Virus record (IMG/VR): IMGVR_UViG_3300032893_000090 | Coordinates: 1 to 46,819 of that record | Source of the DNA: a virus | DNA length: 46,819 nucleotides | Direction: 5' to 3' (one strand) | In this document: in pieces, positions 19,827-29,751 of the stretch | How the letters are laid out: each line of letters opens with the position of its first letter | Numbering within the stretch: position 1 is the first letter of the stretch | The notes under the pieces: generated by a model | Told to the model about the DNA's origin: nothing | Database searches by the model: none | What the model saw: the letters and a program-made list of their open reading frames with translations, nothing else | Position numbers and translations under genes: made by a program

Positions 19827-20278
19827 CAGGGCGCCACCGGCTTGAGAAACAACGCCCCCTCTGCCTTGCGCCGCCGCACGAGCCCGAGCATGACGTGACC
19901 GCCGCCATGCGTCCAAGCCATCAATGCATCCGGAACTTGAGCAAAGTGGCCGGCATTGACGGCATGAAGCACGTTAGACCGAGCCAGCGCGCCGGCGCCG
20001 CAGTTGAACGTGAAGCTGACAAGCGCATCAAACTGATTTTGATTGATCGGAACCTTGACCAGCCGATTGACATCGGCCTCGACACTGGCGAGATCGGCCG
20101 CAAGGATTTCATCGGCTTGCGGTTGCGTGATCGTCATGCCGTAATGCACCTGGGGCGGCCCGGCGGCAGTCGTGTGCCCGTATCCGATCGTCAGCACCCC
20201 AACACCGTCATTGTAGGTGTGGAGGAATAGACCCTCCCATTGCTCAATGAAGTGCCGGCCGTTTGCGCTGGTTTTCAT
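19826..20278 (-). CDS. Endolysin, T4-lysozyme type (GH24 muramidase)
   Basis: 150 aa. The catalytic triad of GH24 lysozymes is present with exact spacing: E15, D24, T30 (E-x8-D-x5-T, in WEGLFLHTYNDGVGVLTIGY). The later FDALVSFTFNCGAGAL block is also typical. It cleaves the glycan strand of peptidoglycan. There is no signal or SAR helix, so it needs the holin encoded downstream. ATGA overlap with the upstream gene. Confidence 0.9.
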   Translation of the reverse strand: MKTSANGRHFIEQWEGLFLHTYNDGVGVLTIGYGHTTAAGPPQVHYGMTITQPQADEILAADLASVEADVNRLVKVPINQNQFDALVSFTFNCGAGALARSNVLHAVNAGHFAQVPDALMAWTHGGGHVMLGLVRRRKAEGALFLKPVAP

Positions 20279-20775
20279 TTGATCCCCAATGCGAGTTTGG
20301 TCTGCTCGATTGCGTCGTCAGAGATTTGCTGATCGAAATCGATCGTTAGGTGCGGGTTGTTCGAAAACTTAACCCGGTCGAACCCCTTCACCAGCGCGTC
20401 GGACAGGATGCCAGGACCACGCCAGAGCGTTGAGTTTTTAGTGTTGCGCTTGCTGATCGGCTCGTTGTTGTGTCCCGCGAGCTCGCTCATTGCGATGCAG
20501 AACACCAGCCGAAACGGGATGCGCGATTGATAGTAGGTAAGCGCGGTGTTGCCGAGCGAATAGGCATAGCCGAGCAATGGCCGCCGCTGATTGAAGGCAA
20601 GCACGAGATCGCCATAGACCGAACGATCATCAAAACTGTAACAGCGCGCCTCGATCCCCATGGCCCGGAGCCGTCGCGCCAGCAACCAAATGCCCAGCGA
20701 CGTGATCCAGCCGCCCCAGCCGAAAAAGAACGTCGGGCCGGCGCCGTAGAACAGGACAGCGAGAGGCTTGTTCAT
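20275..20775 (-). CDS. Possible alpha/beta-hydrolase-like lysis-region protein
   Basis: 166 aa. AVLFYGAGPTFFFGWGG near the N-terminus and LLGYAYSLGNTA (about 66-77) with an x-S-x-G nucleophile-elbow-like turn recall small alpha/beta hydrolases; a late NPHLTIDF could supply the histidine. It is the first gene of the lysis cassette, 31 bases behind a GTACGTT promoter. An esterase acting on cell-envelope material is one possibility. The fold call is tentative. Confidence 0.45.
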   Translation of the reverse strand: MNKPLAVLFYGAGPTFFFGWGGWITSLGIWLLARRLRAMGIEARCYSFDDRSVYGDLVLAFNQRRPLLGYAYSLGNTALTYYQSRIPFRLVFCIAMSELAGHNNEPISKRNTKNSTLWRGPGILSDALVKGFDRVKFSNNPHLTIDFDQQISDDAIEQTKLALGIK

Positions 20776-20805
20776 GCCCGCTGGTTTGGAGATCGGGCCT
20801 CAACT

Positions 20806-20823
20806 CAGAAACGTACGGCCTAG
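20806..20823 (-). promoter_or_regulatory. GTACGTT-family promoter of the lysis cassette
   Basis: Minus strand CTAGGCCGTACGTTTCTG, two differences from... one base off the capsid copy (C for A before GTACGTT). The CTAG overlaps the stop codon of the 1194-residue gene. It is 31 bases from the start of the next gene. Confidence 0.65.
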
Positions 20824-23800
20824 TATTTCAGTTTGACCGGCTTCTCGCCGTTGATCCGGCGCTGTTTGTTTTCGATTTGTGTTTGCAGAATGTCGGGCCG
20901 GGATGCCTGCAACATGGCGGCGGCGGCCTTGCGGGATTGTCGAATAGTCTGGCGAAAGACTTCCTCCCGCACGCCAACGGGCAGATTTTGCCAGCCAGGT
21001 TGCTCGAGCAGTTTTTCCAGCGACGTGCGCGTGAGCGAGCCGGCCACGGTCTGATAGCGGTCGTAGAGCTCGGGCGGCAATTGCACGCCGTTGATCCGGT
21101 TCTCGGGCGGCGCCGGCTTGAGGTTCAGGTTTTGCATTTCCAGGGCGACCGGATCGAGCGTTGCCGAGCGATGCTGCATGATGGCTGACAGGCCGGGCAG
21201 TTGCGGAATATCAAACCCATATCCCGGATTGGGGATCGGCGAGCCCGCCCAATCCCGTCGCGGTAGGAGGGTCTGACGTTCGCCGGGAATGTAATAGCGC
21301 AGTCCGTCAACGACGGTCTTTGCCTCGCGCATATCCGGGTCCATAGCGCTCGCCGTTTGCCGCAAAAACGACGAATAGGGCAGCAGGCTCCCCGCAAAGC
21401 TGGACACGACGCGCGGGCCATTGCGCTGCGGGTCCTCGATCGCCTGCATGATGTTGGCGAGGCCCTGCATTCCGACCTCATCCTCGAGCAGTCGGCCGAA
21501 GCTATGAACAGTCATGGCAACGGCCTTGTTCAATTCCTCGGCGTCAGGTTTCAGGTGCGGGATGGCCTCGCCGATATTGGCGTGCAGGCCGAGCATGGTC
21601 CCGAGCGGGCCGAACCGATTAAGGCTGATCCATTCATCGCCGATCCGAACCGAATAAGGCTGATGGCCAGTCGCGTACCATTGCGCGCGCTCCTTCGGGT
21701 CGGTCGGCCCGTAGCCAGTCATCCGGTCTTGTCCGACCAGGCTGACGGCCCAGGCGCCCGCGGTCGCGCCGACCACCATGCGCGCGATCGCCATGTCCTG
21801 CTTTACCGCGCCGTTCTTGCCGGAAAGATTGTCGCGAACTTCTTTCTGTAGAAATCCGATGCCCGCCGCCTCCGTGCCCTCTTTGAGCAGGTTCGCCGGG
21901 ATGTGGGTAAACGGCAGCACCAGGCGCGCCGCCGGGAATTGGTTCAGCGCGTTCGTCAACGCCTTACCCTTCGGCCCGAGCTCCTTAATGAACGTCAGCC
22001 GGTAGCCGTCATCGATGGCCTCCCGCATCATTTCTTCGGTTGGCTGATCAGCGATCTCCTGCTGCCGGCGGAAAAAATCCCCGCCGCGATGGCCCTCCGC
22101 TTCCGCAATCCGGGCCGCCTGCTTCTCGATTGACGCGCGGTAGCCCAGGAAATTGAAAAACGAGTGAATGGCCGATGCGGATTTCATCGGTAGGCCGAGC
22201 ACCTGGCCGGGCACCCCGCCGATCGCCTGCTGCTGAAAGAACACGTTCTTGTTGCGCTTGGGCACAATGCCGAGCGCCGTCTCGCCGGGCAGCGGAACCT
22301 GCATATTCTTCTTGAACGCAGTCACGGCCGCCCGCATTGAGTCCGGCACGCCCTTTAGAAGCCCGTACAGCGCGTATCCGCCTTCGGATAGGCGCACCCC
22401 CTCGGTGCTTCCAGTCAGCGCACGCCTGGCCGTCCCTACGCCGCCGGCGACCATCCCAACGCCAGCGTCGTAGACGCCAAAGGTTCCGTTCGCGACGATG
22501 TACTTCCCATGTGTCACCAGCCCCGAGATCAGGGCGTTGACCCAATACCACATGAATTTGTCGAAGAAGCCGGGAGTGCGCGCGTCGTTGAGCAGTTTGG
22601 CCGCTTGGGTGCTGTCGAGGCTTTCCAGCCCGTTCGCGATGTCCCGCAGCCCGTCCGTAGTCTTGCCTTTGTCCTTGAGCCAATTCGATAGCGTCTCCTG
22701 ATCCTTCACGTCCCGGAGAAATTCCTGAAACACATTGCCGGTGCGGCCCCACTCGGCCCGCAGCCCGACGATCTGTTCAACCGCGAGATCGCGGCGCATG
22801 ACCGCCTCTTGGAGCTTGATCAGGTTCTCCGGCTTGTCCTCGGCCTTGAGCTCGCGCGCCGCCGCCTTCACCTGCTCGGTCGCCTCGAGCATGGCGTTCA
22901 TGCCGACGCGCACCTGCCGATCGTTCTGCAATAGCCTGCCGAGCCCGGCCCGATTGATCTCGGTCGGATCGACACCGGCGGCCTGGGCCACCTGCTCGAC
23001 CTGGGAAAGCGGGATCTCGCCGGCCCGCGCCGCGGTGAAATCCTTGTCCTTCGCGCCCTCGAGGATCAGGTTTCGCACGTCCTCGGGCTTGTTGATCTTG
23101 CCGACAAAGCCCTTCCAGCGCTCGGTCCAGGGATCATTCTCGCCCTCGAGCGGTTCCTGCTTGACCGGCGGCGGCTCATCGCCAACCGCGCCGAGCTTCT
23201 TCGCTTCGTCCAGATCGATCACCGGCGGCTCGAGCTGGTCGGCGCGGTCCTCAACGATCTGATGCGCGCGCGCGATCTCATCCGGCGTCGCCGGCGCCTC
23301 GGTCACGGCTTCGTGCTGCGCCGCGCCTACGCTGTCATGGGGATACGGCTTCTTGTACAGGTTCGGCGGCGGGTTCTCCGGGTTCTCATGCTGGATCTGC
23401 GGCAACCATGATTGCTGCTCGGCCTCCGCGGCCTCCTGATCGATCCCGTGCGCGCGATACCATGCCTGCTCTGCTTTCTCGGCAAACTCGAAATGCGCCA
23501 CCCGGTAGGCTTCCTGGGCGTCCATCCCGCCCTTGATCAGCATTTCCATTGTGTGCTGTTCGACGTTCTCGTGAACGATCCATGGGTCTGCCGGGTCGAA
23601 TGTGATGCCGCCAACGGTCTGCTTCTCGGGCACGTGGCGGTCGATGTAGACCGTCGGGTCCTCGAGCGGCACGGAACCGCCGGCCATGTACGGCACATCA
23701 TGCGAGCGATCGACCACGGGATTGTCGATCACTTCCTTTGTGGTCGGGCTGTTCAGGACGGCATCGACATGCGGCAGGCCGGTCTGTGCGGCGACCGTGC

Positions 23801-24404
23801 GCGCCATCGGCGGCGCCGGCGAGCTATCGATCGGCCGGAGCGGCGAGGGGCGCACCGTCTCAATCGGCCGCGCGATCTTCGGTGGCTCGAAATGGGCGCC
23901 TGGCGATCCAAAGAACGCATCGGGCAATGAGGCTACGTCGCGGCCGAGCGCAGGCTGCTCGAGCACTTCGCCGGTCTTGACCGCCGCCTCCTGATAGCCC
24001 GAATAGATGCCGGAGCCAATGCGGTAGGCGACTTGCGCCCCCTCGGTCACGAGTTGCGCCAAGAGCCTATTCGCGCCCTTGAACGGGTTTGAGTAATTCT
24101 CGTTCTCCGGGAATATGCCGGCCTTCGTGAGCGCCTGTGTAGCTTCTGGCGAGAGGCCGAGCGGTTCATGCCACGGTTCGGAGAGACCATGGCCGAATGC
24201 CTTGGCGATCTGCCATACGTGATCGTTTTTCCCGGTCGGCAGAAAATCGGTGAAGGATGGCGCAGATGGCCCAGGTGGCCCAGATGGCCCAGATGGCGCG
24301 GCGCTCGGCGCCTCATCGACCGGCGTACCGGGCCATTCATCAGAGTGTGGCGCTGCGTCGGCTACAACGGTGCCGGGCCACTCATCGGATGCGGGTTCGG
24401 CCAT
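20820..24404 (-). CDS. Large internal virion / DNA-ejection protein
   Basis: 1194 aa. The N-terminus carries two SDEWPGT repeats, then a proline/glycine-rich linker. Residues from about 60 on are mostly helical, with a glycine-rich hydrophobic stretch (about 600-670) that could insert in a membrane. Size and position after tail-tube genes match the large ejection proteins of podoviruses (T7 gp15/gp16-like, or a large polyvalent protein). No transglycosylase motif was found by eye. It overlaps the upstream gene by 23 bases. Confidence 0.65.
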   Translation of the reverse strand: MAEPASDEWPGTVVADAAPHSDEWPGTPVDEAPSAAPSGPSGPPGPSAPSFTDFLPTGKNDHVWQIAKAFGHGLSEPWHEPLGLSPEATQALTKAGIFPENENYSNPFKGANRLLAQLVTEGAQVAYRIGSGIYSGYQEAAVKTGEVLEQPALGRDVASLPDAFFGSPGAHFEPPKIARPIETVRPSPLRPIDSSPAPPMARTVAAQTGLPHVDAVLNSPTTKEVIDNPVVDRSHDVPYMAGGSVPLEDPTVYIDRHVPEKQTVGGITFDPADPWIVHENVEQHTMEMLIKGGMDAQEAYRVAHFEFAEKAEQAWYRAHGIDQEAAEAEQQSWLPQIQHENPENPPPNLYKKPYPHDSVGAAQHEAVTEAPATPDEIARAHQIVEDRADQLEPPVIDLDEAKKLGAVGDEPPPVKQEPLEGENDPWTERWKGFVGKINKPEDVRNLILEGAKDKDFTAARAGEIPLSQVEQVAQAAGVDPTEINRAGLGRLLQNDRQVRVGMNAMLEATEQVKAAARELKAEDKPENLIKLQEAVMRRDLAVEQIVGLRAEWGRTGNVFQEFLRDVKDQETLSNWLKDKGKTTDGLRDIANGLESLDSTQAAKLLNDARTPGFFDKFMWYWVNALISGLVTHGKYIVANGTFGVYDAGVGMVAGGVGTARRALTGSTEGVRLSEGGYALYGLLKGVPDSMRAAVTAFKKNMQVPLPGETALGIVPKRNKNVFFQQQAIGGVPGQVLGLPMKSASAIHSFFNFLGYRASIEKQAARIAEAEGHRGGDFFRRQQEIADQPTEEMMREAIDDGYRLTFIKELGPKGKALTNALNQFPAARLVLPFTHIPANLLKEGTEAAGIGFLQKEVRDNLSGKNGAVKQDMAIARMVVGATAGAWAVSLVGQDRMTGYGPTDPKERAQWYATGHQPYSVRIGDEWISLNRFGPLGTMLGLHANIGEAIPHLKPDAEELNKAVAMTVHSFGRLLEDEVGMQGLANIMQAIEDPQRNGPRVVSSFAGSLLPYSSFLRQTASAMDPDMREAKTVVDGLRYYIPGERQTLLPRRDWAGSPIPNPGYGFDIPQLPGLSAIMQHRSATLDPVALEMQNLNLKPAPPENRINGVQLPPELYDRYQTVAGSLTRTSLEKLLEQPGWQNLPVGVREEVFRQTIRQSRKAAAAMLQASRPDILQTQIENKQRRINGEKPVKLKY

Positions 24405-25953
24405 CGGGTCCTACATATCGGGTGCCAGGTGTGAGCGCTTGCGCTTCGGCGGGAGTTGTGACGCGCACGGGCGCCATTCCCGCGGGCGCTGATTGTGGGG
24501 CGCTCGGTGCGCGCAGCGCGCGTTCGGTCATGATCTGCAAGGCGTCTCGCTGATACGGCGCCATAACTTGCGAGATCAGCGACTTCGGATCTTTGATGTC
24601 CAGCGCATTCGGCGGCAATGTGTTCTTGCGCTTGGCGTCGAGATATTGCGGGATGAAATCCTGCATGAAGGAGGCATACTTGCCGGCGCCGACCGGATCG
24701 GTCCCGAGCAATTGTTTCACCCCGGCGAGCGTGCTTTTCATTACCGGATCTTTGAGCGGCGACTTCTCGAGCTCATCGTACAGCCGGCGCAGCGACGCGC
24801 CGTCCCGCGAGCTCAGTTTGCCCTGCGTCTCGGCCTCGAGGATCTGCACGCGCGATGTCGGATTATCCGGGTCCGTCATTCGCGTCAGAAGATCGCCCTT
24901 CACGATCTGATCGGTCGGCACGGTCTTCGGATTGAGCTTGTGCTCGGCCCAATCGAGCGTCGCCCGTTGGGTGCGCGCATCGGCGCCGGGCATCTTAGCG
25001 ATGTCGATCGCATTCTTGGTGAACTTCGGATCGACAATCACCTGACCGCTGTCCTCGTCAAACTTCACGTTGTCAGTGAAGTTCTTATTGTTCGCGTTGG
25101 TGACCGCTTCCTCATTCTGCTGCTTTTGCAATTGCTGGTATTGCTTGTCCTGTATCTGCATCGCGCGCGACTGAACATGAGCGGCCTTTTCAAACTGCCG
25201 GATCTCGGCGACGTTGATGTACTTGGAATACTGCGGATCGCTCGCCCAATCTGGAACCTTGCCGTTCTTGTCGATTGATCCGAGCACTGCCGACTTGACG
25301 AGCGCGGCCTTGCCTTCCTCGACAAGCCTGCTCTTTACCCCGGCCTTGTCATTCAGGTTCGGACTTGTGGCAACCACACCGCCCGTCGCGTGATCGAGCG
25401 CGTCCAGCGCGTTCGGAAGGCTCGACGGATCGGTATAGACCTCGTTTGAAAGACCGTTGACGGTCTGCGCATGATTGATCGCCACCGCATGACCCGCGGC
25501 AGATGACATATCCGCCGCCGTCTTCGTTTCCATGTGATCGCGAAAATGCGCGATCTGCTGATCTGCCCACGCCTGCCCTTTGTCCGTCAGGAAGCCATTG
25601 CGGAACTGCTCGAGCGAGGGATTGAGACTATTGTCGATGAAATTCTGAGCGACGGTCGTGTCGTTCGGATCGGCGTTCGCCGAAATGTCCGCCCATTCTT
25701 TTGTCTTTGCTGCCCGCAAGCCGGCAATCGCCCCCGAGGCGCGGCTGATTTCCTGATGGGAAACGTAGTCCGATGCCGCCTCTTGACCGACCTGAATATC
25801 GTTCCCAAGCCGCCGGCCAGTCTCGCGCTTGAGATCGGCCGCCTCATTGTACGCCGCGTTGATACGGCGCGCGGCGCCGGCAACCGACTCGATGCCAGTT
25901 TCGCTGGGACGTATCCCGAGGTCACCCGCGTTGTATTCAGTGATCTGAGGCAT
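24382..25953 (-). CDS. Internal virion (ejection) protein
   Basis: 523 aa from MPQITEYNAGDLGIRPSETG. Predominantly helical and glutamine-rich with long amphipathic segments (MQIQDKQYQQLQKQQNEEAV), like the second ejection protein of T7-type phages. The start overlaps the stop of a 27-residue membrane peptide (TAATG), so the long upstream extension of the frame is rejected. It lies between the gp14-like and the largest ejection protein. Confidence 0.65.
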   Translation of the reverse strand: MPQITEYNAGDLGIRPSETGIESVAGAARRINAAYNEAADLKRETGRRLGNDIQVGQEAASDYVSHQEISRASGAIAGLRAAKTKEWADISANADPNDTTVAQNFIDNSLNPSLEQFRNGFLTDKGQAWADQQIAHFRDHMETKTAADMSSAAGHAVAINHAQTVNGLSNEVYTDPSSLPNALDALDHATGGVVATSPNLNDKAGVKSRLVEEGKAALVKSAVLGSIDKNGKVPDWASDPQYSKYINVAEIRQFEKAAHVQSRAMQIQDKQYQQLQKQQNEEAVTNANNKNFTDNVKFDEDSGQVIVDPKFTKNAIDIAKMPGADARTQRATLDWAEHKLNPKTVPTDQIVKGDLLTRMTDPDNPTSRVQILEAETQGKLSSRDGASLRRLYDELEKSPLKDPVMKSTLAGVKQLLGTDPVGAGKYASFMQDFIPQYLDAKRKNTLPPNALDIKDPKSLISQVMAPYQRDALQIMTERALRAPSAPQSAPAGMAPVRVTTPAEAQALTPGTRYVGPDGRTRIR

Positions 25954-26036
25954 TAGGACGGCCCCCACCAATTGCAGTAAACGCCGATTGCCCAAATGAT
26001 CAGGGCGACGAAAATAAGGATGCCGACGGTATCCAT
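25953..26036 (-). CDS. 27-residue membrane peptide in the ejection operon
   Basis: MDTVGILIFVALIIWAIGVY and seven more residues form one transmembrane helix. It is overlapped by one base by its neighbours on each side (TGATG and TAATG), the coupling seen all along this operon, so it is probably translated. Perhaps part of the ejection apparatus. Confidence 0.5.
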   Translation of the reverse strand: MDTVGILIFVALIIWAIGVYCNWWGPS

Positions 26037-26527
26037 CAGAACAACGCCGCGATGCCGGCGACGGCTTTGATGCCGGCGCTGATGTCCGCACCTTGCGCCG
26101 CCTTGTCCGCCGCGCTTGCGGCCTGGTTGGCCGCCTGGCTCATCAATTGATAGGACTGCGCTTGTTCTTCGTAGCCGGCTTCCGTGATCAGCCCTTGCTG
26201 GGCCAGCGTCGCCTTTGCAAGCGCGCCCTGGTTCGCGCTATCGCGCAGCAGATCGAGCGCAGAACCGGATGCAGCAAACCCGCTCGCCGCTACGTCCGCC
26301 TGCTGCTTGCCGATCGTTTGCATGATGTCGCGCGATTTCTGCGCTTCCTGAATGGCGGTCGATTGCTCGGTGTATTGCTCGTTCTGTTGTGATAGCCCCG
26401 CAGCCAGCGTGTACTCTTGCGACTCGGCGCGGAGGCCCGCGGCCTTGGACTTATCAGCGTCCGCGGCAAAGAGATCGGACACCGCGCCGCCAAAATCCGA
26501 GAATGCTGTCCCGCTCAAGAGTGGCAC
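26036..26527 (-). CDS. Internal virion protein, gp14-like
   Basis: 163 aa, alanine- and glutamine-rich amphipathic helices (SKAAGLRAESQEYTLAAGLS, ASGFAASGSALDLLRDSA). The composition and place right after tail tube B match the small ejection-core protein (T7 gp14 / internal virion protein B). Confidence 0.7.
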   Translation of the reverse strand: MPLLSGTAFSDFGGAVSDLFAADADKSKAAGLRAESQEYTLAAGLSQQNEQYTEQSTAIQEAQKSRDIMQTIGKQQADVAASGFAASGSALDLLRDSANQGALAKATLAQQGLITEAGYEEQAQSYQLMSQAANQAASAADKAAQGADISAGIKAVAGIAALF

Positions 26528-26528
26528 G

Positions 26529-29500
26529 TCATTCGTCCTGTGTTTGGAGGAAGGACTCGACCGCCGAAATGATCGCCGGGAATGGGCGCGTCGTCTGCCA
26601 GCACGTCATTCCGTCATAGCTAAAATCATCCTTAATCGTGTCGTGATAGACGCCAGTGAAAAACTGCCCGGCCTGCTGGGCAACGTTGGCAACAGACTTG
26701 AACAAGACCGGAAACAGTTTTGAGAAATTCGACCCGATCGATAGCCCGGCAGTGTTTGACACGAGCAGCGAGTATTTGTGTACGCGGCGCTTCTTGCCGA
26801 GCGCCGGCCCGTTGCGCGCGCCGCTTTCGGCCGGCAGGAGCGCGCGCACGATTTGACCCTGTGACGTATAGGTGAAGCCAACCACGATCTGCGGATTGGC
26901 GCTAAAGTATGCGAGTGTGAACAGACCGCCTCCCGTGCCCGCTGCAACACCGTCGCCAAATGGAACCGTGACGCTACCATTGCTGACGGTGTAATCGCCG
27001 CAATCGAGCCCGCTGGCGTAGACCGAAACTGTCTTGCCGTTGAGATACCACAGGCCCGTGAGTTGCAGGCCCCCGTAGGGTGGCAGTGTGGCGGCCGACA
27101 CCACAATCGTTCCCGGTATTACCGCGTCATCGAGAAACCACGCATTCATCGGGTTGTCTGTCTCGAGGAAAATGTTTGAGAGCAATTCGACGTGGTAGAC
27201 CGTATTCGCATCTACGGTCACGAGCGAGATCGTTGAAAGCGAACCATCGGCCGTTGAGGCCGCGCACAAGCTGACTATGGTTCGCCCCGAGCCGAGCACA
27301 TGCTGATGCGCGGCGGCAAAGTTTGGCTCTTGCGAGCTCATCAGGTTTTCGCGCTTGTACGTGACACCGATCAGGGTGCCGTCGGCGCATCGCGCCCAAA
27401 CGATCGGCGCGCGCTCAGCCTGGAATGCAAGCTCTTGCATCTTGCGCGCTGTCAGATGCGGCGCTTTCCAAGCGATGTTCTGCGCGCCAAGCCGGCCCGA
27501 GTATACGTCGGGGAAATACTCGAGCAGCTTTTGCTGATAGTATTGCACGACGGCAAGCGGTCCCGGCGTGCGCCGCGGCTCAATGTTTGCCGATCTATTC
27601 TTCGCAAAGCGCTTCGCTTGCATGTTTGTCGGACTGATCGGATTGTTGAGATTGCTCGCCTGGATCAGCCACTCGCCGCCCTGCGTACCGCAGACAATGC
27701 CGACCTGATCCGATGTCATCCAGAAAATCGGGTTCACTTCATCAGCATTGAACACGTAGGAAATGCCATTGTCATCCGACACCGATCCGTCAGGATTAGT
27801 TGGCGCAAAGTTGATCTGCCCATTCGCCAACAGGCCGTTGGAAACTGACGAGTCGATCCGATTGCCGACCACGCCAGACAACCATATTCGGCCTTCGTGG
27901 TAGCACCCGCACTTGGGCCAGCCAGTCGTGTTGCTGTAGAGACCGAGGCGCCACGTCGATATCGGCGTGGTGTAGAGCAGCGGTTGCCCGAGGATTTCGA
28001 CATTGGCTGCGTTGCCAACGCTGGACGCCACGGCGCTGAAATATTCGACCTGGGCGATGGCGACGGTCTGTGACAGAGCCAATCCGCTGATCGCAACAAA
28101 TGAAACTACCTCGATCCAGAGATAGGGATAGGCCGTAACTTTATCCGTCGAGTTGATCGTGATGGCCTCGTGCACGTTTGCAATAAAGCCCGTCCCGCCC
28201 AACAACGTGCCTGCATTCGCCGAGGCTGGCGCCGAAAAACTTCCGCGCAAGTTTAGTTGCACCTGCGGTATTGCGTAGAAACCACCACCACCGGAATATT
28301 CCACAAAGGAAAGGGCAAATCCGATGTCAGATGACGGATAGACACTAGCCGACGTGATTGCCTGCGGCGAGGCCACCTGCAACCCGACAAATGCATCAAT
28401 GGTGCTGGCGTTGCTTATAACTTCCGCGCAAGCGCCTGCGCTCTTGCCTGGATTGCCATCGAATGCCGCCGAGGAATTGCTCATCGAGCCAATGACGGTC
28501 GAGCCGGTCGGATTGATGAAATTCGCGAGCCCGACGATCTTGCCCCACGTCCAAAGAGCGCCATTCGGATCGATCGCCCAATCCGTCGCGTTCGTGCCGG
28601 GCACCACGCCGGTACTGTTCGCCAGCGCTCGCCAATACGTCACGCCGCCGTTCACGCCGTTGGGATAGCTGACCTCGTTGCCAGTCACGTACGCCTGCGT
28701 CGAATTCCATGCCGGCGGCTGTGAGAACAGACGCACGAGGCGGCCGACGTCCGTCCCGGTAAAACCGTTCGGCCCCACGGCGACGCCCGAGCTCACGACT
28801 TGCCAGAAGCTCGGAGATCCAGCCGGGCTATTGTTGACATTCGCATCAACCAAAGACTCGTAATTGATGCCCCCGCTCGAGACAAAACTGCCGACTGTGT
28901 ATGCGGTCGTTGCGCTCCACGCTGGGAATGTGACCGTCAATGTGACGACGCCGCTTGTCGCGTTCGGCGTGACTTGCGCGCCGCCTGGCACGGGATCGAG
29001 ATATGGGCCATCGAGAAACACAGCAGAGCCGAGCTCAAAGCCGGCCGTGATTGGCTGGCCGAGACTGTCCAACACGGTTCCCGGTTCTGCCGTCACCTGC
29101 AATAGTTGCGGCTGAATTGCCCCCGTCAGCAGCAGCGCTGCTTGTTCTGCCTGCACTGACCGGATGGAGGGCAAGAGGGCAAGCCCAAACGGTGTCGAGA
29201 AATCAACAACCCGATACATCATCAGGCCGTTGAAATTCATGCCGACGATCACGCCGCCGGTGATGGGATCAGTGAGGCTAAGGACGTTCTGACTGATGAC
29301 CGTCACACGAAAGAGCCGGTTCTTGATCAGGGGATCATTCGAGCCGGGGAAATAAACGTCGTCGCCATTGATGAAGGGCACAGCCGTTGTCGGCGAGAAC
29401 CCAACGCGTGTTGTTCCCCCAACTGTCGTTTGGCTAGAGATCAGCCGCGTCTCGACCTGGGGCACAAGCAGATTGCCAATACGAAAGCGCAGATGGTTGG

Positions 29501-29750
29501 TCGTGAATTCCATTCGGTACGGCGCGGCGCTTTCAAACTCGAAAGGGATCTCGCGTCCGAAGGTTCCGCTGCGCGTTGTCTGCGCAAACTGCGTGCCCGG
29601 CCGGCGCACCCAAGCACCCTGCTCGAGCGGCAGGCCATTCAGGCTCACGTTCATGAACGTGCGATAGTCGGGGCGATCCATGCGCCCCTGCGTCGAGACC
29701 GAGACCTCGCCGCCCAAAAAACTGTGTTGAAGGAAAGAAGCGTCGCCCAT
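26529..29750 (-). CDS. Tail tubular protein B-like (T7 gp12 type)
   Basis: 1073 aa. The N-terminus (FLGGEVSVSTQGRMDRPDYR, then CxLNGLPLEQGAWVRRPGTQF) is the typical opening of gp12-like tail nozzle proteins, and later GTQGGEWLI, then SANIEPRRTPG, also fit. Around residues 270-400 two inserted carbohydrate-binding-like modules (WSATTAYTVGSFV, WNSTQAYVTGNEV) are seen, making it longer than T7 gp12 (about 800). It would form the distal tail. Confidence 0.8.
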   Translation of the reverse strand: MGDASFLQHSFLGGEVSVSTQGRMDRPDYRTFMNVSLNGLPLEQGAWVRRPGTQFAQTTRSGTFGREIPFEFESAAPYRMEFTTNHLRFRIGNLLVPQVETRLISSQTTVGGTTRVGFSPTTAVPFINGDDVYFPGSNDPLIKNRLFRVTVISQNVLSLTDPITGGVIVGMNFNGLMMYRVVDFSTPFGLALLPSIRSVQAEQAALLLTGAIQPQLLQVTAEPGTVLDSLGQPITAGFELGSAVFLDGPYLDPVPGGAQVTPNATSGVVTLTVTFPAWSATTAYTVGSFVSSGGINYESLVDANVNNSPAGSPSFWQVVSSGVAVGPNGFTGTDVGRLVRLFSQPPAWNSTQAYVTGNEVSYPNGVNGGVTYWRALANSTGVVPGTNATDWAIDPNGALWTWGKIVGLANFINPTGSTVIGSMSNSSAAFDGNPGKSAGACAEVISNASTIDAFVGLQVASPQAITSASVYPSSDIGFALSFVEYSGGGGFYAIPQVQLNLRGSFSAPASANAGTLLGGTGFIANVHEAITINSTDKVTAYPYLWIEVVSFVAISGLALSQTVAIAQVEYFSAVASSVGNAANVEILGQPLLYTTPISTWRLGLYSNTTGWPKCGCYHEGRIWLSGVVGNRIDSSVSNGLLANGQINFAPTNPDGSVSDDNGISYVFNADEVNPIFWMTSDQVGIVCGTQGGEWLIQASNLNNPISPTNMQAKRFAKNRSANIEPRRTPGPLAVVQYYQQKLLEYFPDVYSGRLGAQNIAWKAPHLTARKMQELAFQAERAPIVWARCADGTLIGVTYKRENLMSSQEPNFAAAHQHVLGSGRTIVSLCAASTADGSLSTISLVTVDANTVYHVELLSNIFLETDNPMNAWFLDDAVIPGTIVVSAATLPPYGGLQLTGLWYLNGKTVSVYASGLDCGDYTVSNGSVTVPFGDGVAAGTGGGLFTLAYFSANPQIVVGFTYTSQGQIVRALLPAESGARNGPALGKKRRVHKYSLLVSNTAGLSIGSNFSKLFPVLFKSVANVAQQAGQFFTGVYHDTIKDDFSYDGMTCWQTTRPFPAIISAVESFLQTQDE

Positions 29751-29751
29751 G

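Noticed and set aside
20820-24404. Possible lytic transglycosylase domain in the largest ejection protein
   Set aside because: I could not find an E-S or G-L-M-Q type catalytic motif by eye, so only an ejection role by position is claimed.
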